From Clostridiaceae bacterium (GTDB lineage: Bacteria; Bacillota; Clostridia; Oscillospirales; Butyricicoccaceae), in assembly GCA_018383195.1 (NCBI GenBank), contig JAGZOP010000051.1, positions 1 to 14,503 on the forward strand: a DNA stretch of 14,503 nucleotides, given 5' to 3'. A program made the position numbers and the translations under genes. Below are positions 1 to 7,420 of the stretch, piece after piece. A model generated the notes under the pieces. That model was not told the DNA's origin. It did not search any database and was given only the letters and a program-made list of their open reading frames with translations. How positions within the stretch are numbered: position 1 is the first letter of the stretch; each line of letters opens with the position of its first letter.

Positions 1-109
1 TATTTCTCCAAATATCCGCACTTTTCCGCGCGCTCTATTTCCCGATTTCCACGCCTTTGCTGCCCAACATAATAGCCGCAAAATTTCCAGCTGTCAAGGA
101 AAAGTTCCC
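1..109 (-). promoter_or_regulatory. Outward promoter-leader repeat, copy 1
   Basis: Read on the minus strand this contains TTGACA (92-97), a 17-base spacer and TATTAT (69-74), a near-consensus housekeeping promoter pointing out of the left edge. About 70 bases of presumed leader follow to the window edge. The whole block matches the unit at 14318-14425 on the plus strand with about 16 mismatches by hand count and no gaps. The shared sequence continues well past the promoter, so the transcribed leader is conserved too. No start codon with a ribosome site is evident. The gene it serves is outside the window. Confidence 0.75.
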
Positions 110-149
110 GCATCGAATATGGAATCCTTTCCCCTTTTGCGCAATACAG

Positions 150-188
150 TGGGCATTGACGCCCCTATCAGGAGCAAATCAATGCCCA
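150..188 (-). terminator. Stem-loop downstream of trxB
   Basis: TGGGCATTGA (150-159) and TCAATGCCCA (179-188) form a perfect 10-bp inverted repeat. The loop holds a second, imperfect hairpin (GCCCCT / AGGAGC). It starts about 17 bases after the trxB stop codon. No T-run follows on the minus strand, so it is not a classic intrinsic terminator. It may stabilise the 3' end of the mRNA or help termination; that role is inferred. Confidence 0.5.
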
Positions 189-205
189 AGTAATTTCGTA
201 TTTCC

Positions 206-1135
206 TCATGTGCCAGACGCTTCTGCCAGATATTCTTCCGCAAAGTGCGCAGCAGAAGCGCCGTCCGCCACGGCGGTGACAACCTGCCGCAGTGCCTTGG
301 TGCGGACATCTCCCACTGCATATACGCCGGGAAAATTGGTGCGCGTCGACTCGTCCGCGACAATATATCCTGCCGAATCCAGATCGAGCTGTCCCTTGAC
401 CAGATCGGTTGCAGGCTTTCGTCCTACGCTGACAAACACGCCATCGCATGCAAGCGTACTTTTCTCTCCGGTCTGCACATCACGCAGCCTTACACCGGTC
501 AGTTTTCCATCGCTGAGCAGTTCTGATACGGTGCTGTTCCAACGAAATTCTACATTTGCTGCTTTCATCAGCGGCTCGTGATAGATTTTCGTCGCGCGCA
601 GCGTGTCCCGCCGATGTACTACAATCACTTTTTGCGCAATGCGGGACAGCATCAGCGCATCTGCCGCCGCGGTATTCCCGCCGCCTACGACAACTACGGT
701 CTTTCCCTTATAGAACATCCCGTCGCATGCCGCACAGTAATTTATACCTCTGCCGATCAGCTCTTTTTCTCCGGAAATTCCAAGGTCCCGCGGACTTGCT
801 CCGGTAGCAAAAGCCACGGTGCGTCCATAAAAAGTGCCTTCGCTCGTTTCTACGGTTTTAATTTTAGCAGACAGTTCCAATGATGTCACATCTGCCAGCT
901 CGGTTTTTGCACCGAACCGCTCAGCGCCTTGCTGCATCTTTTCCCCCAGTGTAAATCCGTCTATGCCATCTTCAAATCCGGGATAGTTGTCAATCTGAGA
1001 AGTCAGCGCCATCTGTCCGCCCGCCGAAAGCTTTTCCAGTACCAGCGTATCCAATCCGGCACGTACTGCATACAACGCAGCCGTATATCCGCCGGGGCCG
1101 CCGCCAATGACAATCATATCATATATATGTTTCAT
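206..1135 (-). CDS. trxB: Thioredoxin-disulfide reductase
   Basis: Cytoplasmic FAD flavoenzyme that uses NADPH to reduce thioredoxin. From the chosen start the protein has 309 residues, normal for the low-molecular-weight family. Visible motifs are the FAD-binding GGGPGG (residues 11-16), the redox-active CAAC followed by D (Cys134 and Cys137), the NADPH-binding GGGNTAAA (151-158) with HRRD shortly after, and the C-terminal GVYAVGDV segment that closes the FAD site. A GTG at 1144 is possible, but ATG at 1135 has GAGGTGA just upstream, so I prefer it. That ribosome site overlaps the trxA stop codon, which implies translational coupling and one operon with the thioredoxin gene. The family call is secure. 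The electron acceptor is presumably the neighbouring atypical thioredoxin. Confidence 0.95.
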   Translation of the reverse strand: MKHIYDMIVIGGGPGGYTAALYAVRAGLDTLVLEKLSAGGQMALTSQIDNYPGFEDGIDGFTLGEKMQQGAERFGAKTELADVTSLELSAKIKTVETSEGTFYGRTVAFATGASPRDLGISGEKELIGRGINYCAACDGMFYKGKTVVVVGGGNTAAADALMLSRIAQKVIVVHRRDTLRATKIYHEPLMKAANVEFRWNSTVSELLSDGKLTGVRLRDVQTGEKSTLACDGVFVSVGRKPATDLVKGQLDLDSAGYIVADESTRTNFPGVYAVGDVRTKALRQVVTAVADGASAAHFAEEYLAEASGT

Positions 1136-1145
1136 CCCTGTCACC

Positions 1146-1469
1146 TCACTTGCCCAAGTGTTCTTCCAAAAATGCTTCGATCTCTGCTTTGGAATTTGGA
1201 GCGGTCATCGAACCAAGCGCCTGACCGTCGCGATAGAGTACAAATGTTGGTACGACTTCGATCTGCTCCTGCTGTGCCAATGCAGGTTCCTCATCAATGT
1301 CCACCTGACCGATGAACAGGCGGTCGCTATACTGCTCTGCAACTTTTTGCAGGGCGGGAGCAATGCGGCGGCAGTAAACGCACCACGGCGCCATGAACTC
1401 GACCAAAGCGGGCGCATCACCCTTTACCCGGAGGTTGAACTGTTCAGAATTGATATGCATCATAGCCAT
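1146..1469 (-). CDS. trxA: Thioredoxin with CVYC active site
   Basis: A 107-residue thioredoxin-fold protein, the usual family length. The active site is WCVYC (Cys30, Cys33) instead of the canonical WCGPC. The fold is otherwise ordinary, with the strand VEFMAPW before the site and the cis-proline region VVPTFVLYRDG. ATG at 1469 is preferred because AAAGGGG lies about ten bases upstream; longer versions reaching back to 1520 would run into the promoter region. It is the first gene of the trxA-trxB operon, with 10 bases between its end and the trxB start. The dipeptide between the two cysteines sets redox potential in this family, so the protein may differ from housekeeping thioredoxin in potential or partner. 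It could be specialised for a particular reductive pathway; that is inference. Confidence 0.92.
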   Translation of the reverse strand: MAMMHINSEQFNLRVKGDAPALVEFMAPWCVYCRRIAPALQKVAEQYSDRLFIGQVDIDEEPALAQQEQIEVVPTFVLYRDGQALGSMTAPNSKAEIEAFLEEHLGK

Positions 1470-1496
1470 TTTACACGACCCCTTTCGTTTTGTTTT

Positions 1497-1533
1497 TTTA
1501 TAGCATACCCAATTTCTCACGGAACTTCCGTGA
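1497..1533 (-). promoter_or_regulatory. trxAB promoter with palindromic operator
   Basis: A perfect 17-base palindrome with a single central base, TCACGGAA-C-TTCCGTGA, occupies 1517-1533. On the minus strand a plausible -10 TATAAA lies at 1497-1502, 16 bases from a weak -35 TTCCGT (1519-1524) that falls inside the palindrome. A regulator bound there would control trxA-trxB. I do not recognise the motif as a known operator. The palindrome is certain; the promoter placement is tentative. Confidence 0.5.
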
Positions 1534-1599
1534 TGTTGTCACGCTTGGATGCATCATACTATCAGGATTACAGATGTAGTTGCACGCCTCCAAGAAAAA

Positions 1600-1651
1600 T
1601 TCAAAATTTTTTGAAAATTCTCTTGACGGACGTCCGGTTCTGTGATATTAT
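1600..1651 (+). promoter_or_regulatory. Promoter of the initiator tRNA gene
   Basis: TTGACG (1623-1628), a 17-base spacer and TATTAT (1646-1651) form a strong promoter about 40 bases before the tRNA. It is preceded by an A/T-rich tract containing the palindrome TTCAAAATTTTTTGAA (1600-1615), which resembles an UP element. The leader includes CTCTTTGAGAGATC, loosely like a boxA antitermination site. This arrangement fits a highly expressed stable RNA gene. Confidence 0.85.
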
Positions 1652-1691
1652 AATTAAGCACTCTTTGAGAGATCAAAAGTGAATTGCATAT

Positions 1692-1807
<116 letters not shown>

Positions 1808-1848
1808 GCGTTTTTTCGGACGTTTATAATTTACTGCACGTTCAGTAA

Positions 1849-1870
1849 TTCAACTATAGTTCAACTCAAC
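1849..1870 (+). other. Candidate integrase arm-type sites, left end
   Basis: TTCAAC occurs at 1849-1854 and 1860-1865, exactly 11 bases apart (about one helical turn), and a degenerate CTCAAC follows at 1865-1870. The same hexamer pair with the same 11-base step occurs at the other end (10537 and 10548). Paired short direct repeats just inside the core sites are typical of arm-type binding sites for Tn916/lambda-type integrases. The assignment to this integrase is inferred. Confidence 0.5.
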
Positions 1871-1878
1871 TTCAAAAT

Positions 1879-3069
1879 TCATGCTTTTTTGAGGAATACA
1901 TCCGCTAAAATATCCGCGCTCTTTTTGTCTGCTTCCTCCATGACATGTGCGTAAATGTTGGCGGTAGTGCTAACCTGTGCGTGCCCCAACCGCTTTGATA
2001 TACTGACACTGTCCATGCCATTAAAGTACAGCATAGAAGCCATTGTATGCCGAAATGCGTGTGGGTTAATATGCGGTAGATCATGCCGTTTGCTAAACTT
2101 CTTGAGCCAATCTGTTACACTGTCTGGGTGCATAGGCTTGCCATTGTCCTGCGAAAATACAAAACCTTGATTCTGATAGTATTCCCCCAACCGCAAGCGC
2201 TCCTCCCTCTGCCATACCCGGTATTGACGTAGCAGGCACATAGTTTCCGTAGGTAACGTGACATAGCGGCGCGAGCGCTCTGTTTTAGGGGTACTTTCAT
2301 AAATGCCAACATCCGATGAGTAAAGCACGCTGTTGCAAATATAAATTCGCTCGCCCTCAAAGTCTACCTTGTCCCATTTCAGTCCTAGTACTTCCCCGCG
2401 TCTTGCACCGGTAATCAACAAAAGATGCACCAGCGTTTTCCACTTTATCGGCTCGCGTTCGAGCGCGTCACGGATTGCCGCAACCTGTTCTGGTTGAAAA
2501 TAGTTGACCTCTTTGTGTTCTGCTTTCGGCAAAGATGCACGACCGGCAACATTGAACGGCACAACACCTTCTTTGACTGCTTGTTCTAATACCGTAGAAA
2601 TCAGGCGGTGATGCTCTAAAATCGTTTTTGCGGACAGTTTGCCACCTGTCTTGGCGTTCTGCCCATCTTGAGCTAAAAAGGTGTACAAATCGTTCAAATG
2701 GTCTGCTCGCAGTTCTTTCAGTTTGATATGCCCGATACGCGGGTAAATTCGCTTTGTAAGCTCTTTATATCGCACAATAGTAGAGTGCTTTATGCCCCTC
2801 TGCTCTTTCAGGTTGATTACATAATCACAATATGAAGCGAATTTTTGACGGCTATCCGTTGTTATTCCCTCTTTACACTCTTTTTCAAAGGTCGCGGCGA
2901 AAGCCTCGGCTTTTTTTCGTGCGCTTTTTTCCGTCCATGTAGGAGACACCTCAAAAGTAGCTGTCCACGGTTTGAGCTGCTTCCCATTCGCATCTCGACC
3001 GCGATGAACGCGGATGGAATAGGAAATCAACTTACCGTCTTTATTGCGGCGCTCTTGGATGTTAGCCAT
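1879..3069 (-). CDS. Tyrosine-type site-specific integrase
   Basis: A 396-residue DNA recombinase expected to integrate and excise this element at the tRNA-fMet site. The N-terminal part (about 1-65) resembles the arm-binding domain of Tn916-type integrases, residues about 72-170 the SAM-like core-binding domain, and the rest the catalytic domain. Catalytic residues visible are Arg223 in TGARRGE, Lys262 in TPKTERS, His337 and Arg340 in HAFRHT, His363 in LGH and nucleophile Tyr373 in NIYAHV. The complete set and normal length suggest an active enzyme. Its start overlaps the end of the upstream XRE gene by 8 bases, so the two are co-transcribed and integration is probably governed by the repressor promoter. 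It lies directly inside attL, the usual position. Confidence 0.95.
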   Translation of the reverse strand: MANIQERRNKDGKLISYSIRVHRGRDANGKQLKPWTATFEVSPTWTEKSARKKAEAFAATFEKECKEGITTDSRQKFASYCDYVINLKEQRGIKHSTIVRYKELTKRIYPRIGHIKLKELRADHLNDLYTFLAQDGQNAKTGGKLSAKTILEHHRLISTVLEQAVKEGVVPFNVAGRASLPKAEHKEVNYFQPEQVAAIRDALEREPIKWKTLVHLLLITGARRGEVLGLKWDKVDFEGERIYICNSVLYSSDVGIYESTPKTERSRRYVTLPTETMCLLRQYRVWQREERLRLGEYYQNQGFVFSQDNGKPMHPDSVTDWLKKFSKRHDLPHINPHAFRHTMASMLYFNGMDSVSISKRLGHAQVSTTANIYAHVMEEADKKSADILADVFLKKA

Positions 3070-3667
3070 TATTTAGTCCCTCCTGTCTTATTTTTCTTAA
3101 GACCCCTTCGTTCTCTCGTAAAAGAATTGCCAGAACTTCTTCTGCTGATAAGTCTTGAAATCGCTCCCCAAATTGTACCCTATATGGAGTATTGCTACTG
3201 AACAGAAAAAGTGATAGACGTCCCCAAAAGTCGGCACACCGATCAAAATGACTTTCGGATAGCAGCGTATTGACCGCTTTAAGCCCGTCCCGCCATATTG
3301 GGTCATTGCAATCTTTCAGCGTATTCAAAAAATAAACCGCATCGTCTGTCAATCCTGTGACAGACATTATATCTGCTGTCTCATGACGTGGTACATCAAT
3401 CTTACCCAATAAATAATCAATATCACATTCTAAAATATCACATAAATTATAGACAATACTCAGCTTGGGACTGATTTCTTTATTCGGATTCTCATAGTTT
3501 TTAATTGTTCCAAAAATTCCACCTAAATTGCCTTCGTTTCCCGCTGCGTCATTACGATGTTTTGCAGGGAATTTTTCGTTATATGTCTTTGCCAACGCAT
3601 ATTGCGTTTTGAATCCCCGCATTTTTCTTAAATCCGCCAAGCGATTTGAGAATAATATCTTATTCAT
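3062..3667 (-). CDS. XRE-family repressor
   Basis: A 201-residue protein with an N-terminal helix-turn-helix of the XRE/Cro type (about residues 5-75), ending in a typical ILECDIDYLLG signature. An insert in the recognition region (around KFPAKHRNDAAGNEG) lengthens the helix-turn-helix. The C-terminal ~120 residues have no family I recognise and could be a sensing or oligomerisation domain. ATG at 3667 is chosen over an in-frame TTG at 3679 because GGAG sits seven bases before it. It is transcribed leftward with the integrase and divergently from the excisionase-like gene, the normal place for the master repressor of a temperate element. The spacer between the divergent genes holds a palindrome that may be its operator. 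Confidence 0.85.
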   Translation of the reverse strand: MNKILFSNRLADLRKMRGFKTQYALAKTYNEKFPAKHRNDAAGNEGNLGGIFGTIKNYENPNKEISPKLSIVYNLCDILECDIDYLLGKIDVPRHETADIMSVTGLTDDAVYFLNTLKDCNDPIWRDGLKAVNTLLSESHFDRCADFWGRLSLFLFSSNTPYRVQFGERFQDLSAEEVLAILLRENEGVLRKIRQEGLNNG

Positions 3668-3719
3668 AATTTTCTCCAATCTATAAAAAGTAAATAATAT
3701 AAAGATATATATTTATTCT

Positions 3720-3735
3720 TGATACTAGGGTATCA
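3720..3735. promoter_or_regulatory. Candidate repressor operator
   Basis: The sequence TGATAC-TAGG-GTATCA is an inverted repeat with perfect 6-bp arms in the 115-bp gap between the divergent repressor and excisionase genes. The rest of that gap is very A/T-rich and suits promoters in both directions, but I could not settle on a clear -35/-10 pair. Binding by the XRE protein is inferred from position. Confidence 0.5.
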
Positions 3736-3782
3736 TGTTCTCAGACGAAGGTCAATGATTTTTAACGAAAGGAGAAATTTAA

Positions 3783-3971
3783 ATGCTGACATTTAAAACC
3801 ATTCGGCAAACTGCAGCCACTGGAATCATGACCGAACACTATTTACGTCTTCTGGTGGCAGAAGGACGCTGCCCGGGTATCTACTCTGGCAATCGCTTTC
3901 TGATCAATGTTGAGGCTTTATCAGAACTACTTGACAGGCAGAGCCGCGAGGGGGTGCAAGAAAATGGTTGA
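3783..3971 (+). CDS. Excisionase-like DNA-binding protein
   Basis: A 62-residue protein with an AGGAG ribosome site seven bases before ATG. The body (TIRQTAATGIMTEHYLRLLV, then GNRFLINVEALSELLD) resembles the small winged-helix proteins of the excisionase/helix-turn-helix_17 group that follow the repressor in many Firmicutes elements. It is the first gene of the rightward block, opposite repressor and integrase. It may be the recombination directionality factor, or an AlpA-like activator. Its final 8 bases overlap the start of the next gene. The family-level fold call is reasonable; the excision role is inferred from position and size. Confidence 0.7.
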   Translation: MLTFKTIRQTAATGIMTEHYLRLLVAEGRCPGIYSGNRFLINVEALSELLDRQSREGVQENG

Positions 3972-4356
3972 AACTAAGAAAACCCGCCCCGGTGCTGACA
4001 CACCGGAACGGGTAATGATGGAAACGACGTCTCGCAAAGCGTCTCTTCCTGCTTCTCAGTTTACCACGGCATCAAGTGACCGTCAATTTAAAGTATCTGA
4101 CATTCTGCATTGCGGAAGGGAGAATGCAGTTTCACTTCGTTACCTAACGATGGTTTTACAGATGGATGATCGCTCTGTTCGTCTTAGAATTGAGCAGGAG
4201 CGGCGCAACGGGATACCTATTTGTGCAGATAATCGGACAGGGTATTTTCTGCCCGCTAGTGATCATGAAAAGATGGCTTGCGTTCGCTCGATGAAACATC
4301 GGGCTGAGGAAATTTTGAAAACAGCACGAGCAATTGAGAGCGCTAGAGGGGTGTGA
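3964..4356 (+). CDS. Winged-helix-like protein, replication-module accessory
   Basis: 130 residues from ATG at 3964, which has GAGGGGGTG about ten bases upstream and overlaps the previous stop by 8 bases. The N-terminal ~40 residues are polar and probably disordered. The middle (VSDIL, SLRYLTMVLQMDDRSVRLRIEQ, RRNGIPICAD, TGYFLP) has the pattern of a winged helix-turn-helix: a recognition helix followed by a beta-wing ending in GYFLP. A basic C-terminal helix follows. Similar small proteins often precede primase/helicase genes in Firmicutes phages and islands, suggesting a helper in replication initiation or a regulator. The exact function is unknown. Confidence 0.65.
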   Translation: MVETKKTRPGADTPERVMMETTSRKASLPASQFTTASSDRQFKVSDILHCGRENAVSLRYLTMVLQMDDRSVRLRIEQERRNGIPICADNRTGYFLPASDHEKMACVRSMKHRAEEILKTARAIESARGV

Positions 4357-4360
4357 AAGT

Positions 4361-6367
4361 GTGACCTATAAAAATATTCCTAGCACGTTAAGGGCTCTCC
4401 CACAGTGGGTTGTGCATCGCGCAAAATGTCCTTACAACCCCCTTTCAGGTGAACGGGCGAAAGCTGGACAACCTGAGACATGGACAAGCTTTGAGAATGC
4501 TGCAACCGCGAACGGTTGGGACGGGATCGGGTTTGAGTTTTTGCCTGAAAACAAGCTGATTGGGATTGACCTTGATACCGTCCGGGAGCCTGAAACGGGT
4601 TGGGTTGACCCAATAGCGCTTGATATCATCGAAAAATTGAACTCTTACACAGAGTTGTCACCCTCTGGATACGGTTTTCATGTGATCGTAAAGGGTACAG
4701 TTGATTTTTCATGGCACAAGGCAAAGTTGGAACCGAATCAAATTAAGCGGTTAGATGTTGATTTAAGAACTGGTGAGGTTCGCCGAACTAAGGCAGGAGA
4801 ACCGAAATATAAGCAGCCTGAAATTGAAATGTATTCAGAAGGACGGTATTTTACTGTTACAGGAAACGTATTTGACGGGTACACCGAACTTACAGAAGCC
4901 CGTGCGGCAGTCTCCCTTATTCAACGTGAGTTTGCAAAGCCCCCTTCTGATACATACATACCCACAGGTTACCTTGAAATCGGGCTAGAGCGTGATAATA
5001 AGTTTCGGCAGTTGTGGGACGGCTCACGCCCTCACGGGGACGAGAGTTCAGACGATCAGGCACTGTTAAACAAGCTAGCGTACTGGTTGAACACTGATCC
5101 ATTAGCAATGGTTAGCGCTTTCAAGCGTTCCCCACACTTTCTAAGCAAGGATGAAAAACACGCGAAGAAATCCGCAGTGCGCGAAGATTACTTGCAACGC
5201 ACTGTTGAGACAGCTATTCGAGGATGCACCAGAACGGCAGAACAGGACAACGCGGCGTATAACTCGAAACATCCTGCAAACGGTGCTAAACAAATATACG
5301 ATATTTTTCGACCTGTGGCGGATTTTGACGAACAGGAAGCTGCATGGTTGATTGATGGCTGGTTGCCTGCTGGACAGATTGCGTTAATCGCATCTGATGG
5401 CGGCGTTGGCAAGACCACAGTTGATTGTGAGATTGCCGCAGCTATCAGTAGCGGAACAACCTGTATCTTAGATCGTGAGAGCACACAGCGTAAGCCAGGG
5501 CGCGTGCTATTTCTTACTACCGAAGATTCTATTTCTAAGAAGCTGCGTAAGAAGCTGCGTAAGCTGGGTGCAAACCTTGATAACATTTTCGCCCCCGATC
5601 CGTCACTTGATGTGAACGGCGAACTAAGAAACTTGAAATTTGGTTCTCCTGCTCTATCCGGAATTATTAAAAAACTCAAGCCCGCATTGTGCATTTTAGA
5701 CCCAGTGCAAGGATATGTGCCCGCAGATATCAATATGGGTAGCCGCAATGCAATGCGCGATTGTTTAGCGCCGTTAGCTGCACTAGGTGAGGAAACCGGC
5801 TGTACGTTTCTTGTAGTTTGTCATACAAATAAACGCAAGGGCGCAAGCGGTCGTGATCGTATTTCTGACAGTTCCGACTTGTGGGATATTTCGCGCTCGG
5901 TTCTTATGGCTGGTTTCACCGGAGAACGGGACGAACGTTACATCGCGAATGAAAAAAATAATTACGCGGAACGACAAAAAACAGTGCTATTTCGCATCGA
6001 TAATGGTTTTCCAAAGTTCGTTGGTTATTCAGATAAGCGTGATCTTGATTTCGTGCAAGATTCAATGCGGTTAAAAGTCGAAGCTGAGCCGATAAACGAA
6101 CGACTTGTTGAGGCTCTTAGAGCAGAAGCAAACCCGTTTGAGCCTGTCAGATTTTCTTATGAAACTTTTGAGGAAAAGTACGGTGCCCTTGTCTGGGGTG
6201 GTAAGCAGCCAAAACGAGCGCTTGACAGCGTAAAGCCCACACTAGAAAATCTGGGTTATGCTCTTATCACTAAGAAAATAAAAATCGACGGTAGAAGCTA
6301 CAACGGCTTTATCTTGCAGGTGGCGGATACGGTTACGAAACAAGAAACGCTTGGTGTGTGTATTTAA
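4361..6367 (+). CDS. Primase-helicase (replication protein)
   Basis: A 668-residue replication protein from GTG at 4361, which has GAGGGG nine bases upstream; an in-frame TTG at 4334 lies inside the previous gene and is less likely. The N-terminal half resembles a primase-polymerase domain, with the acidic motif GIDLD (68-72) and the SPSGYGFHV motif (100-108) that carries the conserved histidine. The second half is a RepA/AAA-type ATPase, with Walker A GGVGKTT (347-353), Walker B CILDP (around 444-448) and a later DSSDLWDISRS segment. The C-terminal ~100 residues may bind DNA. Such fused enzymes prime and unwind DNA for the autonomous replication of satellites, plasmids and phages. A candidate iteron origin starts at the very end of the gene. 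This is the largest gene of the element and appears intact. Confidence 0.88.
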   Translation: MTYKNIPSTLRALPQWVVHRAKCPYNPLSGERAKAGQPETWTSFENAATANGWDGIGFEFLPENKLIGIDLDTVREPETGWVDPIALDIIEKLNSYTELSPSGYGFHVIVKGTVDFSWHKAKLEPNQIKRLDVDLRTGEVRRTKAGEPKYKQPEIEMYSEGRYFTVTGNVFDGYTELTEARAAVSLIQREFAKPPSDTYIPTGYLEIGLERDNKFRQLWDGSRPHGDESSDDQALLNKLAYWLNTDPLAMVSAFKRSPHFLSKDEKHAKKSAVREDYLQRTVETAIRGCTRTAEQDNAAYNSKHPANGAKQIYDIFRPVADFDEQEAAWLIDGWLPAGQIALIASDGGVGKTTVDCEIAAAISSGTTCILDRESTQRKPGRVLFLTTEDSISKKLRKKLRKLGANLDNIFAPDPSLDVNGELRNLKFGSPALSGIIKKLKPALCILDPVQGYVPADINMGSRNAMRDCLAPLAALGEETGCTFLVVCHTNKRKGASGRDRISDSSDLWDISRSVLMAGFTGERDERYIANEKNNYAERQKTVLFRIDNGFPKFVGYSDKRDLDFVQDSMRLKVEAEPINERLVEALRAEANPFEPVRFSYETFEEKYGALVWGGKQPKRALDSVKPTLENLGYALITKKIKIDGRSYNGFILQVADTVTKQETLGVCI

Positions 6368-6519
6368 ATCGTAACTTCGTAACCACACACAAAATACGTG
6401 ATTTATCGGTCAGATTAAGCTTTTGTAACTTTTATATTTTATATAAGTTATGGTTCCGGGTTCCAAAGTTCCAAAATATCTTCCTGACGGTAAAGCGTAA
6501 CCGCATGAAATTCGTAACC
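6331..6519. other. Candidate replication origin with iterons
   Basis: The nonamer TTCGTAACC occurs exactly at 6376-6384 and 6511-6519 and inverted (GGTTACGAA) at 6331-6339. Close variants are TCGTAACT (6369), TTGTAACT (6423) and GCGTAACC (6495). Between them lies an A/T-rich stretch (around 6427-6450) and three GGTTCC/AGTTCC repeats (6452, 6459, 6467). The region has no gene and follows the primase-helicase directly. Iterons beside an A/T-rich segment are the usual make-up of initiator-bound origins. A regulatory or single-strand origin remains possible. Confidence 0.5.
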
Positions 6520-6551
6520 TCAAAAAAAACTAAGTTTTACTAAGTTGCAAG

Positions 6552-6572
6552 GGGGTGGTGAAACGCCACCCC
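6552..6572 (+). other. GC-rich hairpin before small gene
   Basis: GGGGTGG (6552-6558) pairs with CCACCCC (6566-6572), and the stem can extend inward by two pairs, one of them G-T. There is no T-run after it, so it is not a standard terminator. It lies about 20 bases before the start of the next gene and may affect processing or translation. Confidence 0.4.
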
Positions 6573-6590
6573 ACCATAGAAAGGAGCGCA

Positions 6591-6932
6591 ATGACCAAAC
6601 TACCAGAAGCACTTATTAAACGTGCTTACAATCAAGAATCGTTTCCAGCTGATGCTGAGAGTTCTCAGCGCCCAGCGTTCATCATGCTGCGTGAACTGTA
6701 CCGGCAGTACAGCGCGGGTATGATTGGCTGTGAGGATGCAAAAGCAATCAAGCCGCAGATTCTAGCTTATCCCGCTTGCCCTGTTGCAGAACGTGCTGCA
6801 ATGCTGCGGTACTTCTGCGCGAACCTGTTCGAGCGGGCTTGCGCTGGTGACCAGAACGCACAAGAGGACGCTCAATTACTATTTGATGATTTCTCCCGCT
6901 TGTTCGCTGATCTTCTCCATGAGGTGGCTTGA
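6591..6932 (+). CDS. Hypothetical helical protein
   Basis: 113 residues from ATG at 6591, with AGGAG five bases upstream; upstream in-frame starts lack a site and overlap the hairpin. The composition is alanine-rich and alpha-helical without membrane segments (LRELYRQYSAGMIGCEDAKAIKPQIL, then a leucine/phenylalanine-rich C-terminus). I do not recognise a catalytic motif. The stop codon overlaps the ATG of the following nuclease gene (TGATG), so the two are translationally coupled. Position between the replication protein and nuclease suggests a DNA-metabolism accessory role, but no function can be assigned. Confidence 0.75.
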   Translation: MTKLPEALIKRAYNQESFPADAESSQRPAFIMLRELYRQYSAGMIGCEDAKAIKPQILAYPACPVAERAAMLRYFCANLFERACAGDQNAQEDAQLLFDDFSRLFADLLHEVA

Positions 6933-7303
6933 TGGGGAAAGCATCGCAGCGTAAAGGCGCACAGGGCGAACGGGAGTTAGCCGAAATCCTGCATGATGCA
7001 CTAGGCGTTGATACCCGGCGCGGTACCGTCCTGTATGGCGGCTCTGCTGATGTAGAGGGGCTTCCGCTCGTTCATGTGGAGTGTAAAAGGGCTGAAAAGT
7101 TCTCCCTTTACAAGGCGTTTGAGCAGTCCACAAGGGATGCTGCAAAAACTGGTGAGATTCCGGCAGTTTTTCACCGAAGAAACCGCAAACCGTGGCTTGT
7201 GGTTATGTCCCTGTCTGATTGGCTGGACTTCTATCGAGCATACACAGAGGGGAGGTGGAACGATGGCGAAAATTTGTCCACTGCTGATGGTAGCCCGTGG
7301 TGA
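6932..7303 (+). CDS. PDDEXK-family nuclease (resolvase-like)
   Basis: 123 residues, ATG at 6932 preceded by GAGGTGG. The protein begins with the basic KASQRKGAQGERELAEIL helix (Glu13 conserved), continues with RRGTVLYGGSADVEGL containing Asp40, and then VHVECK giving Glu50-x-Lys52: the order expected of a PD-(D/E)XK nuclease core. The following AFEQSTRDA helix and AVFHRRNRKPWLVVM segment match small phage/island Holliday-junction-resolvase-like enzymes. It probably processes replication or recombination intermediates of the element. Its end overlaps the next small gene by 41 bases. Confidence 0.82.
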   Translation: MGKASQRKGAQGERELAEILHDALGVDTRRGTVLYGGSADVEGLPLVHVECKRAEKFSLYKAFEQSTRDAAKTGEIPAVFHRRNRKPWLVVMSLSDWLDFYRAYTEGRWNDGENLSTADGSPW

Positions 7304-7418
7304 CGTTTTAGGTGCCGGACTATGCAATTGCATAGAAGAAATGTGCGCATGGTATGTGGCGCATGGTTGCGCGATTGTCAGCAGCAAAGAACCTACAGAA
7401 TCAGAAAGGAAAAGTTGA
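7263..7418 (+). CDS. Small cysteine-rich protein
   Basis: 51 residues, ATG at 7263 with a strong GGAGGTGG site five bases upstream, overlapping the nuclease gene in another frame. Cysteines at 5, 21, 23, 28 and 36 are arranged as CPLL, then CNC, CAWY and CAIV. The pattern ICPLL...C.C....CAWYV...CAI recurs in tiny phage and island proteins and suggests a metal (zinc or iron-sulphur) site. The remaining tail is polar. No function is known to me. Confidence 0.75.
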   Translation: MAKICPLLMVARGDVLGAGLCNCIEEMCAWYVAHGCAIVSSKEPTESERKS

Positions 7419-7420
7419 AC

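Noticed and set aside
57..581. A 174-codon plus-strand frame opposite trxB whose N-terminus resembles a minus-strand frame at the right edge.
   Set aside because: The likeness (LPNIIAAK..) arises because both frames cross the same promoter-leader repeat; it is not protein homology.
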